Of a stretch of 64,000 bases of DNA, positions 27,846-35,962 are shown piece after piece. The notes beneath the pieces are model-generated. The model did not search any database. It was not told the DNA's origin and saw only the letters and a program-made list of their open reading frames with translations. Position 1 is the stretch's first letter. Every line of letters begins with the position of its first letter. Both the position numbers and the translations under genes were made by a program. The DNA lies in assembly GCF_038024065.1 (NCBI RefSeq), contig NZ_CP150667.1:1557501-1621500 (forward strand). The letters run 5' to 3'. This DNA comes from Polaribacter sejongensis (GTDB lineage: Bacteria; Bacteroidota; Bacteroidia; Flavobacteriales; Flavobacteriaceae).

Positions 27846-29720
27846 ATGAAAAAAATAAGCATTTTATGTATGTTGCTTTTTAGTTGCTTTTTTATCTTAT
27901 CTGGTAAAAAAACAGCCGTTTATAAAACAGATTCTATTTTAAAAAATATAGCTTTTGATTATACAAATAATTTTTACAAGTTTCAAAAAGAAGTAAACTT
28001 ATTAGATGCTCTTACAAATAAAAAGGCTTCTTTAAAAGATATAAAAAGCCAAGTAAAAAAAACAAGATTAGCTTATAAGAAAATTGAATTTATTTTTGAT
28101 TATTACCAAACATTTTACAATACTACTTATATAAACGGAGCTCCGTTACCAAAAATAAGTGAATATTTTGAAGCCACTGAAGTTATAAAGCCCAATGGTT
28201 TGCAGGCATTAGATGAAGCCATTTTTGAAGAAAATTCCTTAGAAAACAAACAACATATTAAAAAATTAGCTAATAAATTAAAAGAGCGTGTAGATTTCCT
28301 TCTAAAAAGCCACTTACCAATTCAATTAAAATCTAGTCAAATTATAGAGTCTATTCGCTCTGGAATGGTTAGAATTTTCACTTTAGGAATTACAGGTTAC
28401 GACACGCCTGGTTCTGTAAATGGTCTAGAGGAAAGTTTAGTGAGTTTGCAAAGCATGAAAACTGCTTTTTTGCACTATAAGGAAGGAGTAAATCCTAATG
28501 CAATTATTAAATTTCATCATATTAAAAGACTTTTTGAAAAAGGAGAAAATTTATTAAAATTAGAAAACAATTTTAATGAATTTGATAGAATGCTCTTTTT
28601 AAAAGAAGTAGTAAATCCGTTATACGGTAACTTATTAGAGTTTCAAAATCTAAATAATATTCTATTAGAACCGTATAAAAAACATGCTCAAAATTATAAA
28701 GCAAAAAATATATTTGATGCTAATTTTCTTGATGCTGATTTTTATTCAGAATTAGTTTATCTTCCTTTAGATAATAAAAACACAATAGAATTAGGTAAAT
28801 TATTATTTAACGATCCACAACTTTCTAATAGCGGAAAAATGTCTTGTTTAACTTGCCATGATCCTAACAAAGCTTTTACAGATGGTCTACCTAGAAGTGT
28901 CTCTAATAAAAAAGGAGTCTTTGGAGCTAGAAACTCTCCAACTCTATTAAATGCAGGGTATTCTACACGTTATTTTTTAGATATGCGTGCATTTACTTTA
29001 GAAACTCAAGTTGCTCATGTTTTAGATAATCCCTTAGAATTTAATACTACTTTTAAGGCTATTATAGAAAAATTAAATAAAAATGCTAATTATAGAAAAT
29101 TATTTAAAGATTCTTACGAAGGAATTACCAAAAAAAATATCAACCAACGTTCTATAAGTAATGCTATTGCAGCCTACGTAAATTCTTTAAAATCCTTTAA
29201 GAGTCCATTTGATAGATATGTAAGAAATGAAACAACAAAATATCCTGAAAATGCAAAACGAGGTTTTAATTTATTCATGGGAAAAGGAACTTGTGCTACG
29301 TGCCATTTTGCTCCAATTTTTAACGGAACTACACCTCCCTTTTATTTAGAATCTGAGTCTGAGGTTTTAGGTATTACGCAAGGTTTTGATTCTATAAATC
29401 CTAAATTAGACACAGACTTAGGGCGTTATAATAATGGACTTATAGGCGATAAACAACCTTATTTTAAAAATTCTTTTAAAACGGTTTCTATTAGAAATGC
29501 AGATTTAACTGCCCCCTATATGCACAATGGTTTATTTTCTACTTTAGAAGATGTTTTAGAGTTTTATAACTTAGGTGGTGGAGAAGGAATGGGAGTAAAA
29601 GTAGAAAATCAAACACTTTCTAACGTACATTTAAATTTATCTAAACAAGAAATTGATGATATTATCGCTTTCATAAAAACACTTTCAGATACATCTGACT
29701 TTACAACCAATAAGAATTAA
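27846..29720 (+). CDS. Di-haem cytochrome c peroxidase/MauG-type protein with imelysin-like N-terminal part
   Basis: A 624-residue exported di-haem protein. After an N-terminal hydrophobic signal, residues about 30-260 are helical and resemble the imelysin-like region seen fused to such peroxidases in Bacteroidota. The C-terminal half is the cytochrome c peroxidase/MauG fold, with haem-binding CLTCH at 334-338 and CATCH at 483-487 and a family block ARNSPTLLNAGYSTRYFLDM between them. Conserved PYMHNGLFSTLEDVLEFYN lies near the end, where the distal-haem ligand is found in this family. It probably reduces peroxide or oxidises a partner in the periplasm. Its place beside a TPR protein and phosphatase suggests a shared nutrient or metal function, which is inference. 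Confidence 0.88.
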   Translation: MKKISILCMLLFSCFFILSGKKTAVYKTDSILKNIAFDYTNNFYKFQKEVNLLDALTNKKASLKDIKSQVKKTRLAYKKIEFIFDYYQTFYNTTYINGAPLPKISEYFEATEVIKPNGLQALDEAIFEENSLENKQHIKKLANKLKERVDFLLKSHLPIQLKSSQIIESIRSGMVRIFTLGITGYDTPGSVNGLEESLVSLQSMKTAFLHYKEGVNPNAIIKFHHIKRLFEKGENLLKLENNFNEFDRMLFLKEVVNPLYGNLLEFQNLNNILLEPYKKHAQNYKAKNIFDANFLDADFYSELVYLPLDNKNTIELGKLLFNDPQLSNSGKMSCLTCHDPNKAFTDGLPRSVSNKKGVFGARNSPTLLNAGYSTRYFLDMRAFTLETQVAHVLDNPLEFNTTFKAIIEKLNKNANYRKLFKDSYEGITKKNINQRSISNAIAAYVNSLKSFKSPFDRYVRNETTKYPENAKRGFNLFMGKGTCATCHFAPIFNGTTPPFYLESESEVLGITQGFDSINPKLDTDLGRYNNGLIGDKQPYFKNSFKTVSIRNADLTAPYMHNGLFSTLEDVLEFYNLGGGEGMGVKVENQTLSNVHLNLSKQEIDDIIAFIKTLSDTSDFTTNKN

Positions 29721-29796
29721 AGGCTCCATTTTAAAATAATTATGCGTCTTTTATTTTAATACATTATAATTTTACTACTCTTAATCTGTATTAAAT

Positions 29797-29823
29797 ATTT
29801 CCCTAGAAAGAAACTAGGGAAAT
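29797..29823. terminator. Hairpin between convergent peroxidase and GH3 genes
   Basis: ATTTCCCTAG (29797-29806) pairs with CTAGGGAAAT (29814-29823). It sits 75 bp after the peroxidase stop and 60 bp before the end of the GH3 gene, and can serve either strand, though neither side has a long T run. Confidence 0.6.
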
Positions 29824-29882
29824 AATATATAAAACATCTCTTTTGCTACCACAAAAAAACCGTTGAATCTACCAGTTAATAT

Positions 29883-32150
29883 TTACTTTTTAAGAGAAAA
29901 TGATGTTTTTAAACCTTCTGATGCACTTGGTCCAACCCAAATATTAAACACTCCCACTTCTGCTGCTTTTATCATTTTATGATTCACAAACTCTAAATCT
30001 TTAGCCGAAATTTTAAAAGTAACTTCTTTTGTTTCTCCACTTTTTAAGAACACATGCTCGAACCTTTTTAACTCTTTAACAGGTCTGGTAATGCTACCAA
30101 CAACATCTTGTATATAGAGTTGTGCTATTTCTTTACCGTCATTTTTACCTGTATTTGTAATAGATACCTTAATCTCTAAATCTTCATTAAAATTAATGAT
30201 CTTTTTAGATATAGAAATATCTGTATATTTAAAAGTTGTGTATGTTAGGCCATAACCAAAAGGAAAATGAGGTGTAAAACCAACATCTAAATAATGAGAA
30301 TCGTTACCCAGTGAACTTTGCCATGCAGCAATAGGAATTTTATCCATCGGAATAAAATTAATACTATCCGCAGGTCTACCTGTATTTTTATGATTATAAA
30401 AATACGGGAGTTGACCAGCTGTTTTTGGCCAAGAAACAGGCAATCTTCCTTCAGGAGATTTTATTCCATGTACAATTTCATACAAAGCCTCACCTCCCAT
30501 TGTTCCGGGGTGCCATGCCATTAAAACAGCATCTACTTTATCTATAATATTTGTAATGGTAATAGGTCTACCTGCCATAATTACTAAAACAATAGGTTTC
30601 CCTGTTTTAGCCAATTCGTTAATTAATTCTTCTTGAGCTCCTGGTAAATTAATGTTTGCTCTACTATGTGCTTCACCAGATAAAATTGCTTCTTCTCCTC
30701 CAAAAAATAAAATAACATCAGATTTTTCAGCGTTATTTATAGCTTCTTGAAAACCTTTTTTAGAAGTATCTCTACTATGCCCTAATCCTATTGCAAACGT
30801 AAAATTTGTATTCGCTTTTTTATATGCATCTAAAGGTGTATTGGTGTGTTCTTTTTCTCCATCAAAAGCCCAAGTTCCTAATTGTTCGTGTGGCGCATTT
30901 GCCAAAGGACCAATAATGGCAACATTTGTTTTCTCTGAAAGAGGTAAGATAGAATTTTTATTTTTTAATAAAACAGTACTTTTAATCGCTGCTTTTTTAG
31001 CTTCTTCTAAATGGCTTTCTGCATACAAATTACCAGTATGTTCTTTATTTCTATGCGGATTTTCAAAAAGACCAAGTCTAAATTTAATTCGTAGAATATT
31101 ACGTACAAATTCATCCAATTCTTCTATAGTTACCTTTTCTTCTTTAATCAATTCTTTTAAATGGTTTTCATAAGCTTCACTATTCATTTCCATGTCTAAT
31201 CCTGCTTTAGCTGCTAATTCTGCAGCATGCTTTTCGTCACTTGCAAAACCATGAGCAATCATTTCTGTAACCGAATCCCAATCACTTACCACAAAGCCAT
31301 CAAATTTTAATTCTCCTCTTAAAACATCCTTTAATAAAAACTCATGTCCTGTTGCTGGAATTCCGTTTATTTCATTAAAAGAACTCATTACAGTTGCAGC
31401 ACCAGCATCTATAGCTGCTTTAAATGGTGGTAAATAAATGTTTCTTAAAAGAGGTTCACTTAAATTAACCGTGTTGTAATCTCTACCTCCAATGGCAGCA
31501 CCATAAGCAATATAATGTTTTGCAGAAGCCGCCATTCTGTAAGGATTGCTTAAATCATCTCCTTGAAAACCTTTAATATAAGCAGCACCTAAAACGGTGG
31601 CTAAATAAGGATCTTCTCCTGGTGATTCTGCAATTCTTCCCCATCGGCTATCTCTCGCAATGTCTAACATTGGGGCAAACGTCCATCGTATGCCTGATGA
31701 GGTAGCTTCAAAAGCAGCTATTTCAGAAGATTTTTCTACTATTTGTGTATTCCAAGTAGCAGCTAATCCCAATGGAATTGGAAAAATAGTTTTAAAACCA
31801 TGAATTACGTCTCTACCAAAAATTAATGGAATTCCGTTTGGACTCTCTTCAACCGCGATTCTTTGTAGTTCATCTACATAGTTTAAATTCATAATGTTTA
31901 AAAAAGCACCAACTTCTCCTTTTTTAACAGATGCTATTAATTTTTCTGGAAGTTCACTTTCTGTACTGTGCATACCTCTTAAATTGGTTTGCCCTATTTT
32001 TTCTTCTAAAGACATTTTAGAGAGTAAAGCTTCAATCTTTGCTTCATGCGTTGTGTCTCCTGTAAAAGAAGCCTCCTTATTTTCTTTACAACTTATAATT
32101 GTTACCAATAACAGTAATAGAAGGAATGTTTTTTTCATAATATTATTCAT
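29883..32150 (-). CDS. GH3 beta-glucosidase-type lipoprotein
   Basis: A 755-residue glycoside hydrolase family 3 enzyme that removes terminal beta-linked glucose or xylose from oligosaccharides. Lipoprotein signal with Cys at 21 (LLVTIISCKEN), placing it in the periplasm or outer membrane. TIM barrel with FAPMLDIARDSRWGRIAESP at 158-177, KHY at 211-213 and catalytic nucleophile Asp290 in FVVSDWDSV. The alpha/beta sandwich carries the acid/base region GEEAILSGEAHSRANINLPG. C-terminal fibronectin-like domain is complete. It looks like BglX-type beta-glucosidase. A second start at 32138 (MKKTFLLLLLL) is equally possible. Transcribed separately from the other GH3 gene, since a terminator lies between. 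Confidence 0.93.
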   Translation of the reverse strand: MNNIMKKTFLLLLLLVTIISCKENKEASFTGDTTHEAKIEALLSKMSLEEKIGQTNLRGMHSTESELPEKLIASVKKGEVGAFLNIMNLNYVDELQRIAVEESPNGIPLIFGRDVIHGFKTIFPIPLGLAATWNTQIVEKSSEIAAFEATSSGIRWTFAPMLDIARDSRWGRIAESPGEDPYLATVLGAAYIKGFQGDDLSNPYRMAASAKHYIAYGAAIGGRDYNTVNLSEPLLRNIYLPPFKAAIDAGAATVMSSFNEINGIPATGHEFLLKDVLRGELKFDGFVVSDWDSVTEMIAHGFASDEKHAAELAAKAGLDMEMNSEAYENHLKELIKEEKVTIEELDEFVRNILRIKFRLGLFENPHRNKEHTGNLYAESHLEEAKKAAIKSTVLLKNKNSILPLSEKTNVAIIGPLANAPHEQLGTWAFDGEKEHTNTPLDAYKKANTNFTFAIGLGHSRDTSKKGFQEAINNAEKSDVILFFGGEEAILSGEAHSRANINLPGAQEELINELAKTGKPIVLVIMAGRPITITNIIDKVDAVLMAWHPGTMGGEALYEIVHGIKSPEGRLPVSWPKTAGQLPYFYNHKNTGRPADSINFIPMDKIPIAAWQSSLGNDSHYLDVGFTPHFPFGYGLTYTTFKYTDISISKKIINFNEDLEIKVSITNTGKNDGKEIAQLYIQDVVGSITRPVKELKRFEHVFLKSGETKEVTFKISAKDLEFVNHKMIKAAEVGVFNIWVGPSASEGLKTSFSLKK

Positions 32151-32291
32151 TTTGTTGGTTTATTTTCTATCAAAAAAGTATTTATTGCATCTTTAATTCC
32201 TAAAAATCACAAAGACTACTTTTTTACTTTATCTTTAATTATATCTACACTTGTAGTAATTATATAAAGAATGATTCATTTTTTTATTCAA

Positions 32292-32327
32292 AAAAAGCAG
32301 TACAAAAATAAATTCATACTGCTTTTT
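32292..32327 (-). terminator. Terminator after second GH3 gene
   Basis: AAAAAGCAGTA (32292-32302) pairs with TACTGCTTTTT (32317-32327). On the minus strand it lies 19 bp after the stop of the GH3 gene ending at 32346, and the right arm reads into GCTTTTTTTGAAT. Confidence 0.85.
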
Positions 32328-32345
32328 CACTTTAATCAACTCAAA

Positions 32346-34583
32346 TTAAAACAAATCAAATTTTATCTTTTTTACAATATTATTAGATGCGTTACCAACG
32401 TATAAATAATAAGTTCCTTCTTCTACAGTCCAGTCTGAAATTTCTGGATTATAATAGGCTAATGAGGATGCATCAATAGTAATTGTACCCGTTTTATTAG
32501 CTCCTTTTTCTAAATATATTTTCGAAAATCCTTTTAATTCTTTTAAAGCTCTTTCTACTTTAGATTTATGTTTACCTACATATACTTGTACAACTTCTGC
32601 TCCTGCTCTATCTCCGGTGTTTGCAACCTCAAAAGTTATTTTTATTTGATCATTCTTAGCATATTTTTTTTGATCTATTTTTACTTCAGAAATTTTAAGA
32701 TCAGTATAAGATAAACCAAATCCGAAAGCATATTGAGGTTTTATTTTTCGGGTATCAAACCATCTATATCCAACTAAAATACCTTCGCTATAATTTTGAT
32801 TAACACCATCTCCTGGATACGATATTTGTCCAAAAGCATGTGCTGCATTATCATTTAATTCCTTTGGAAAAGAAAAAGGAAGTTTCCCCGAAGGATTTAC
32901 ATCTCCACTAACAACATCTGCTATTGCATGACCAGCCATACTACCCAAATACCAGGTTTGTAAAATTCCTTTTGTTTTAGAAATCCAAGGCATTTTTACA
33001 GCATTTCCTGTAACCAATAAAAAACCTAAGTTTTCATTAACTTCTTGAATTCCGTTTATTAATTTTTCTTGTCCGTAAGGCAAATCAAAAACTTCTCTAT
33101 CATCTCCTTCACTATCTTGATGATGACTTTTATTTAAACCTCCCACAAAAAGAACAATGTCTGCTTTTTTTGCAACCTCAATTGCTTTTACATACAAAGA
33201 ATCTTGGTTTAAATTAGCTGGTAAAATTTCATCATAAACAGAAGCACCAGACTCATAACCCATTGTATGAATAATAGTTGCATTTTTGTATCTATCTTTT
33301 ATCCCTTGCAAAGGAGAAATTTCGAAAAGAGGTTTTAATTGAGAAGATCCTCCACCTTGTGTCATATCTCTCGTTGCATTTTCTCCAATCACAGCAATTG
33401 TAATTCCTTTTTTATCCTGAATAGGAAAAAAATTATCTTCATTTTTCAACAATACAATTCCTTCTGTTGCTACCTTTCTAGCAACTTCTAGATGCTTGTC
33501 TGTATTCAACTTCCCTAAAGTTCTATTCGGATTTAAGTTTGTACGATACATCAACCTTAATATTCTACGTACTTTATCGTCTAGCAAACCTTCACTTAAC
33601 GCCCCATTTTTTATCGCTTTTAAAAATGGATTTGCTAAATAATAATGTTGATAATGATTATTGGTAGTAGTTCCCAAACCATCTGTTCCTGTACCCATTT
33701 CCATATCTACACCATACAACGCGGCTTCTTCTGTAGAGTGCACAGAACTCCAATCGCTAATTACAACACCATCAAAATTCCAATCTGTTTTTAAAATTTT
33801 ATGCAGAATTTTATTATGGGTAGTGTACTGACCTCTAAATTTATTATAAGCGCCCATTAATGCCCAAACATTTCCTTTTTGCACCGCTGCTTTAAATGCT
33901 GGTAAATAAATTTCGTGCAAAGCTCTATCACCAACTTCTACATTAATTTTATCTCTTAAATGTTCTTGATTATTTAGAGCAAAGTGTTTTACACAAGCTG
34001 CAACACCATTATCTTGAACTCCTTTAATATAAGGAACTACCATGGAAGAAGCTAAAAAAGGATCTTCGCCTAAATATTCAAAATTCCTACCATTCATGGG
34101 CGTTCTATAAATATTTACACCAGGACCTAATAAAACCTCTTTTTCTCTATATTTAGCTTCTTCACCTAAACTAAAACCATAATTTTCTGCTAATTCTGGG
34201 TTAAAAGTTGCCGCCAAACATGTAAGTGCTGGAAAAGCAGTAATTGCATCATTGGTCCAACCTGCATTCTCCCAAGCATCCCAACTAATTTCTTCTCTAA
34301 CTCCATGTGGTCCATCAGACATCCACACTTCTGGAATACCTAACCGAGCAACTCCTTTTGTACTAAATTTAGATTGCGCATGTGTCATTGCTACTTTTTC
34401 TTCTAAAGTTAAAACAGCAATAATACTATCTATTTTGGCTTCTATAAATTTAGTAGAAACTTCATTTTTCTCTAATTGAATTTGTGGTATTTTATCTTGT
34501 GCTTTCATAAATGATATGTGTAAGCAGAAAACAAAAAGGAACACCGGAATATTTTTATTAAACGGAACTCTCATGTTTTTCAA
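32346..34583 (-). CDS. GH3 glycoside hydrolase, second paralogue
   Basis: A 745-residue GH3 enzyme from a different subgroup than its neighbour: the opening EVWMSDGPHGVREE (85-98), LGPGVNIYRTPMNGRNFEYL (152-171) and catalytic nucleophile Asp277 in GVVISDWSS. The signal peptide (residues about 11-29, FLFVFCLHISFMKAQ) suggests export to the periplasm. The second domain has GGLNKSHHQDSEGDDRE, in the region that holds the acid/base in this subgroup, and there is a C-terminal fibronectin-like domain. Probably a beta-glucosidase or related exo-enzyme acting on beta-linked sugars. Two GH3 enzymes with opposing SusC/SusD sets suggest beta-glucan or similar oligosaccharide use. Confidence 0.92.
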   Translation of the reverse strand: MKNMRVPFNKNIPVFLFVFCLHISFMKAQDKIPQIQLEKNEVSTKFIEAKIDSIIAVLTLEEKVAMTHAQSKFSTKGVARLGIPEVWMSDGPHGVREEISWDAWENAGWTNDAITAFPALTCLAATFNPELAENYGFSLGEEAKYREKEVLLGPGVNIYRTPMNGRNFEYLGEDPFLASSMVVPYIKGVQDNGVAACVKHFALNNQEHLRDKINVEVGDRALHEIYLPAFKAAVQKGNVWALMGAYNKFRGQYTTHNKILHKILKTDWNFDGVVISDWSSVHSTEEAALYGVDMEMGTGTDGLGTTTNNHYQHYYLANPFLKAIKNGALSEGLLDDKVRRILRLMYRTNLNPNRTLGKLNTDKHLEVARKVATEGIVLLKNEDNFFPIQDKKGITIAVIGENATRDMTQGGGSSQLKPLFEISPLQGIKDRYKNATIIHTMGYESGASVYDEILPANLNQDSLYVKAIEVAKKADIVLFVGGLNKSHHQDSEGDDREVFDLPYGQEKLINGIQEVNENLGFLLVTGNAVKMPWISKTKGILQTWYLGSMAGHAIADVVSGDVNPSGKLPFSFPKELNDNAAHAFGQISYPGDGVNQNYSEGILVGYRWFDTRKIKPQYAFGFGLSYTDLKISEVKIDQKKYAKNDQIKITFEVANTGDRAGAEVVQVYVGKHKSKVERALKELKGFSKIYLEKGANKTGTITIDASSLAYYNPEISDWTVEEGTYYLYVGNASNNIVKKIKFDLF

Positions 34584-34828
34584 ATTTAGTTTACTTTTAA
34601 TTATTTTGATAAAACTACTTTTAAACGAAGTATTTTAATAAAACTATTTCAACTAAGAATAAAACATTTGTTGCAATTCATTTGATTCCCTAAGATTCTA
34701 TAGCCCCAATACTCATTTGTTCTATATTTTGCTTTAAATCTTATATGGAAGACTTTTTGTAAGTTAGCTGCTTATACTGCTTTAATTGTATTGATATTTT
34801 AAAGAACCTAAAAAATATAAAAGATTGA
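34584..34828. other. Upstream region of GH3 gene, no feature recognised
   Basis: AT-rich, about 245 bp, containing the GH3 promoter on the minus strand. No paired -33 / -7 set was found. The right part merges into the decayed gene described next. Confidence 0.3.
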
Positions 34829-35077
34829 ACTCTATTCTTAAAACCTTTTTATGAAGTTGCAATTGTAGGAAATGAAGCACAAAACATTAAAAATGAGCTA
34901 CAAGATCATTATATACCTAATACTATAATTGTAGGTTCTGTAAATGAAAATGAAAGTATTCCGCTATTAAAAGATAAGTTCGTAGAAGATGAAACTTACA
35001 TTTACGTTTGTAATTTAGGAACATGTAAATTACCTCAAAAAGAAACTGTAAAAGCTATTAAGTTGATACAAAAATAA
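34829..35077 (+). pseudogene. C-terminal remnant of a YyaL/DUF255 thioredoxin-domain protein
   Basis: An open stretch with no usable start, bounded upstream by TGA at 34826, encodes PFYEVAIVGNEAQNIKNELQ, then DHYIPNTIIVGSVNEN, PLLKDKFVEDETYIYVCNLG and TCKLPQKETVKAIKLIQK before a stop at 35075. The order EVAIVG ... YxPN ... LL.DK ... YVC..GTCK.P matches the extreme C-terminus of the about 680-residue YyaL/spermatogenesis-associated-20 (DUF255) family. The remaining roughly 600 residues are absent; nothing upstream looks like the rest. A proper terminator still follows. Identification is from remembered family features. Confidence 0.7.
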
Positions 35078-35088
35078 TTTATAAAACT

Positions 35089-35118
35089 AAAAAACCATCT
35101 CGCTTGAGATGGTTTTTT
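35089..35118 (+). terminator. Rho-independent terminator after the gene remnant
   Basis: AAAAAACCATCTC (35089-35101) pairs with GAGATGGTTTTTT (35106-35118) around GCTT, followed by more T. It is textbook in form and survives although the gene it served is gone. It might also serve the minus-strand gene ending at 35249. Confidence 0.92.
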
Positions 35119-35248
35119 TAAATCAACTAATTCAAATAATTATAAAATGAAAACAGTTAACTACGTTGTCTTCATTTTTATAAAAGCAAGTTCTGTGCCA
35201 AAAGAATATTTGAAATGTATTTTTAGATATCTTTAACAAAGGTACTAC

Positions 35249-35773
35249 TTAGCTCCTTCTCTTTTTTACTTTAGAAACCATTGGTACTGCTTTTTTTAAT
35301 GCCTCTACAATAGAATATGCAGCTGGACAAATAGCTGTATTTGCTACTGTTAAATCTGAAATATTTATAAACTTTTTTCTATTTGTATGCGGGTATTCTG
35401 CACAAGCTTTTGGTCTAACATCATAAATAAAACAGCTATTATCAGATTCATCTAAGAAAGAACAAGGTGCCGTTTTTAACACCATAAAATTGTCTTCGTC
35501 TCTTTCTAAATATTGCTTTTGAAAATCTGCAACTTTCATTTTTAAATGTTTAGAAATACGTTCTGTATCTTTATCCGTAAAAATAGGACTCGTAGTTTTA
35601 CAACAGTTTCCACAATCTAAACAATCTGTTTTTTTAAACTCAGCATCATGTAATTCCTGCACAACATAATCTAAATTTTTAGGCGTTCTTTTCTTAAGAG
35701 TCGCAAAGTACTTTAGACTTTCCTTTCTAGTTTCTTCTGCTAATTTTGGTAATTGTTCTAGACGTTTTTCCAT
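35249..35773 (-). CDS. YkgJ-family cysteine-cluster protein
   Basis: A 174-residue cytosolic protein of the YkgJ/CxxCxxCC family, thought to bind zinc or an iron-sulfur cluster; function unknown. The cluster CLDCGNCCKTTSP sits near residues 52-64 and further cysteines follow in CSFLDESDNSCFIYDVRPKAC and EYPHTN, the usual pattern of the family. A longer frame beginning at 35788 is ruled out by the -7 box at 35778-35785, so ATG 35773 is preferred; this leaves a very short 5' leader. Monocistronic, divergent from argS. Confidence 0.85.
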   Translation of the reverse strand: MEKRLEQLPKLAEETRKESLKYFATLKKRTPKNLDYVVQELHDAEFKKTDCLDCGNCCKTTSPIFTDKDTERISKHLKMKVADFQKQYLERDEDNFMVLKTAPCSFLDESDNSCFIYDVRPKACAEYPHTNRKKFINISDLTVANTAICPAAYSIVEALKKAVPMVSKVKKRRS

Positions 35774-35777
35774 TGTG

Positions 35778-35785
35778 CAAAAATA
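35778..35785 (-). promoter_or_regulatory. -7 promoter box close to the YkgJ-like start
   Basis: Minus-strand TATTTTTG (plus CAAAAATA) fits TAnnTTTG. It ends only 5 nt before the ATG at 35773, so the transcript may be leaderless or nearly so. No clean -33 TTTG at the right distance. Confidence 0.45.
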
Positions 35786-35909
35786 CAATTTAATAGTTTA
35801 AAAAAAGATTTCTAAAAAAAGGATTGCCAACTATTTTAAATGTGAATTATATTTATTATAATCCTTAAAACTCCTCTAATTGAAACCTATAAATCTTTAA
35901 TTGTGAACT

Positions 35910-35941
35910 CTTGAATCTTTTAATCTTTTAACGTAATTTTG
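35910..35941 (+). promoter_or_regulatory. argS promoter, decides the start codon
   Basis: CTTG at 35910-35913 and TAATTTTG at 35934-35941 give a well-spaced Bacteroidota promoter (20 nt between). The -7 box covers the TTG at 35939 from which a longer frame could open, so the start is ATG 35963 with a leader of about 15 nt. Confidence 0.7.
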
Positions 35942-35962
35942 CATTTCAATTTTAGACACTAC

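Noticed and set aside
35148..35237. 29-codon plus-strand frame MKTVNYVVFIFIK...
   Set aside because: Short, no promoter box, no recognisable pattern; adjacent to a decayed gene, so more likely random.
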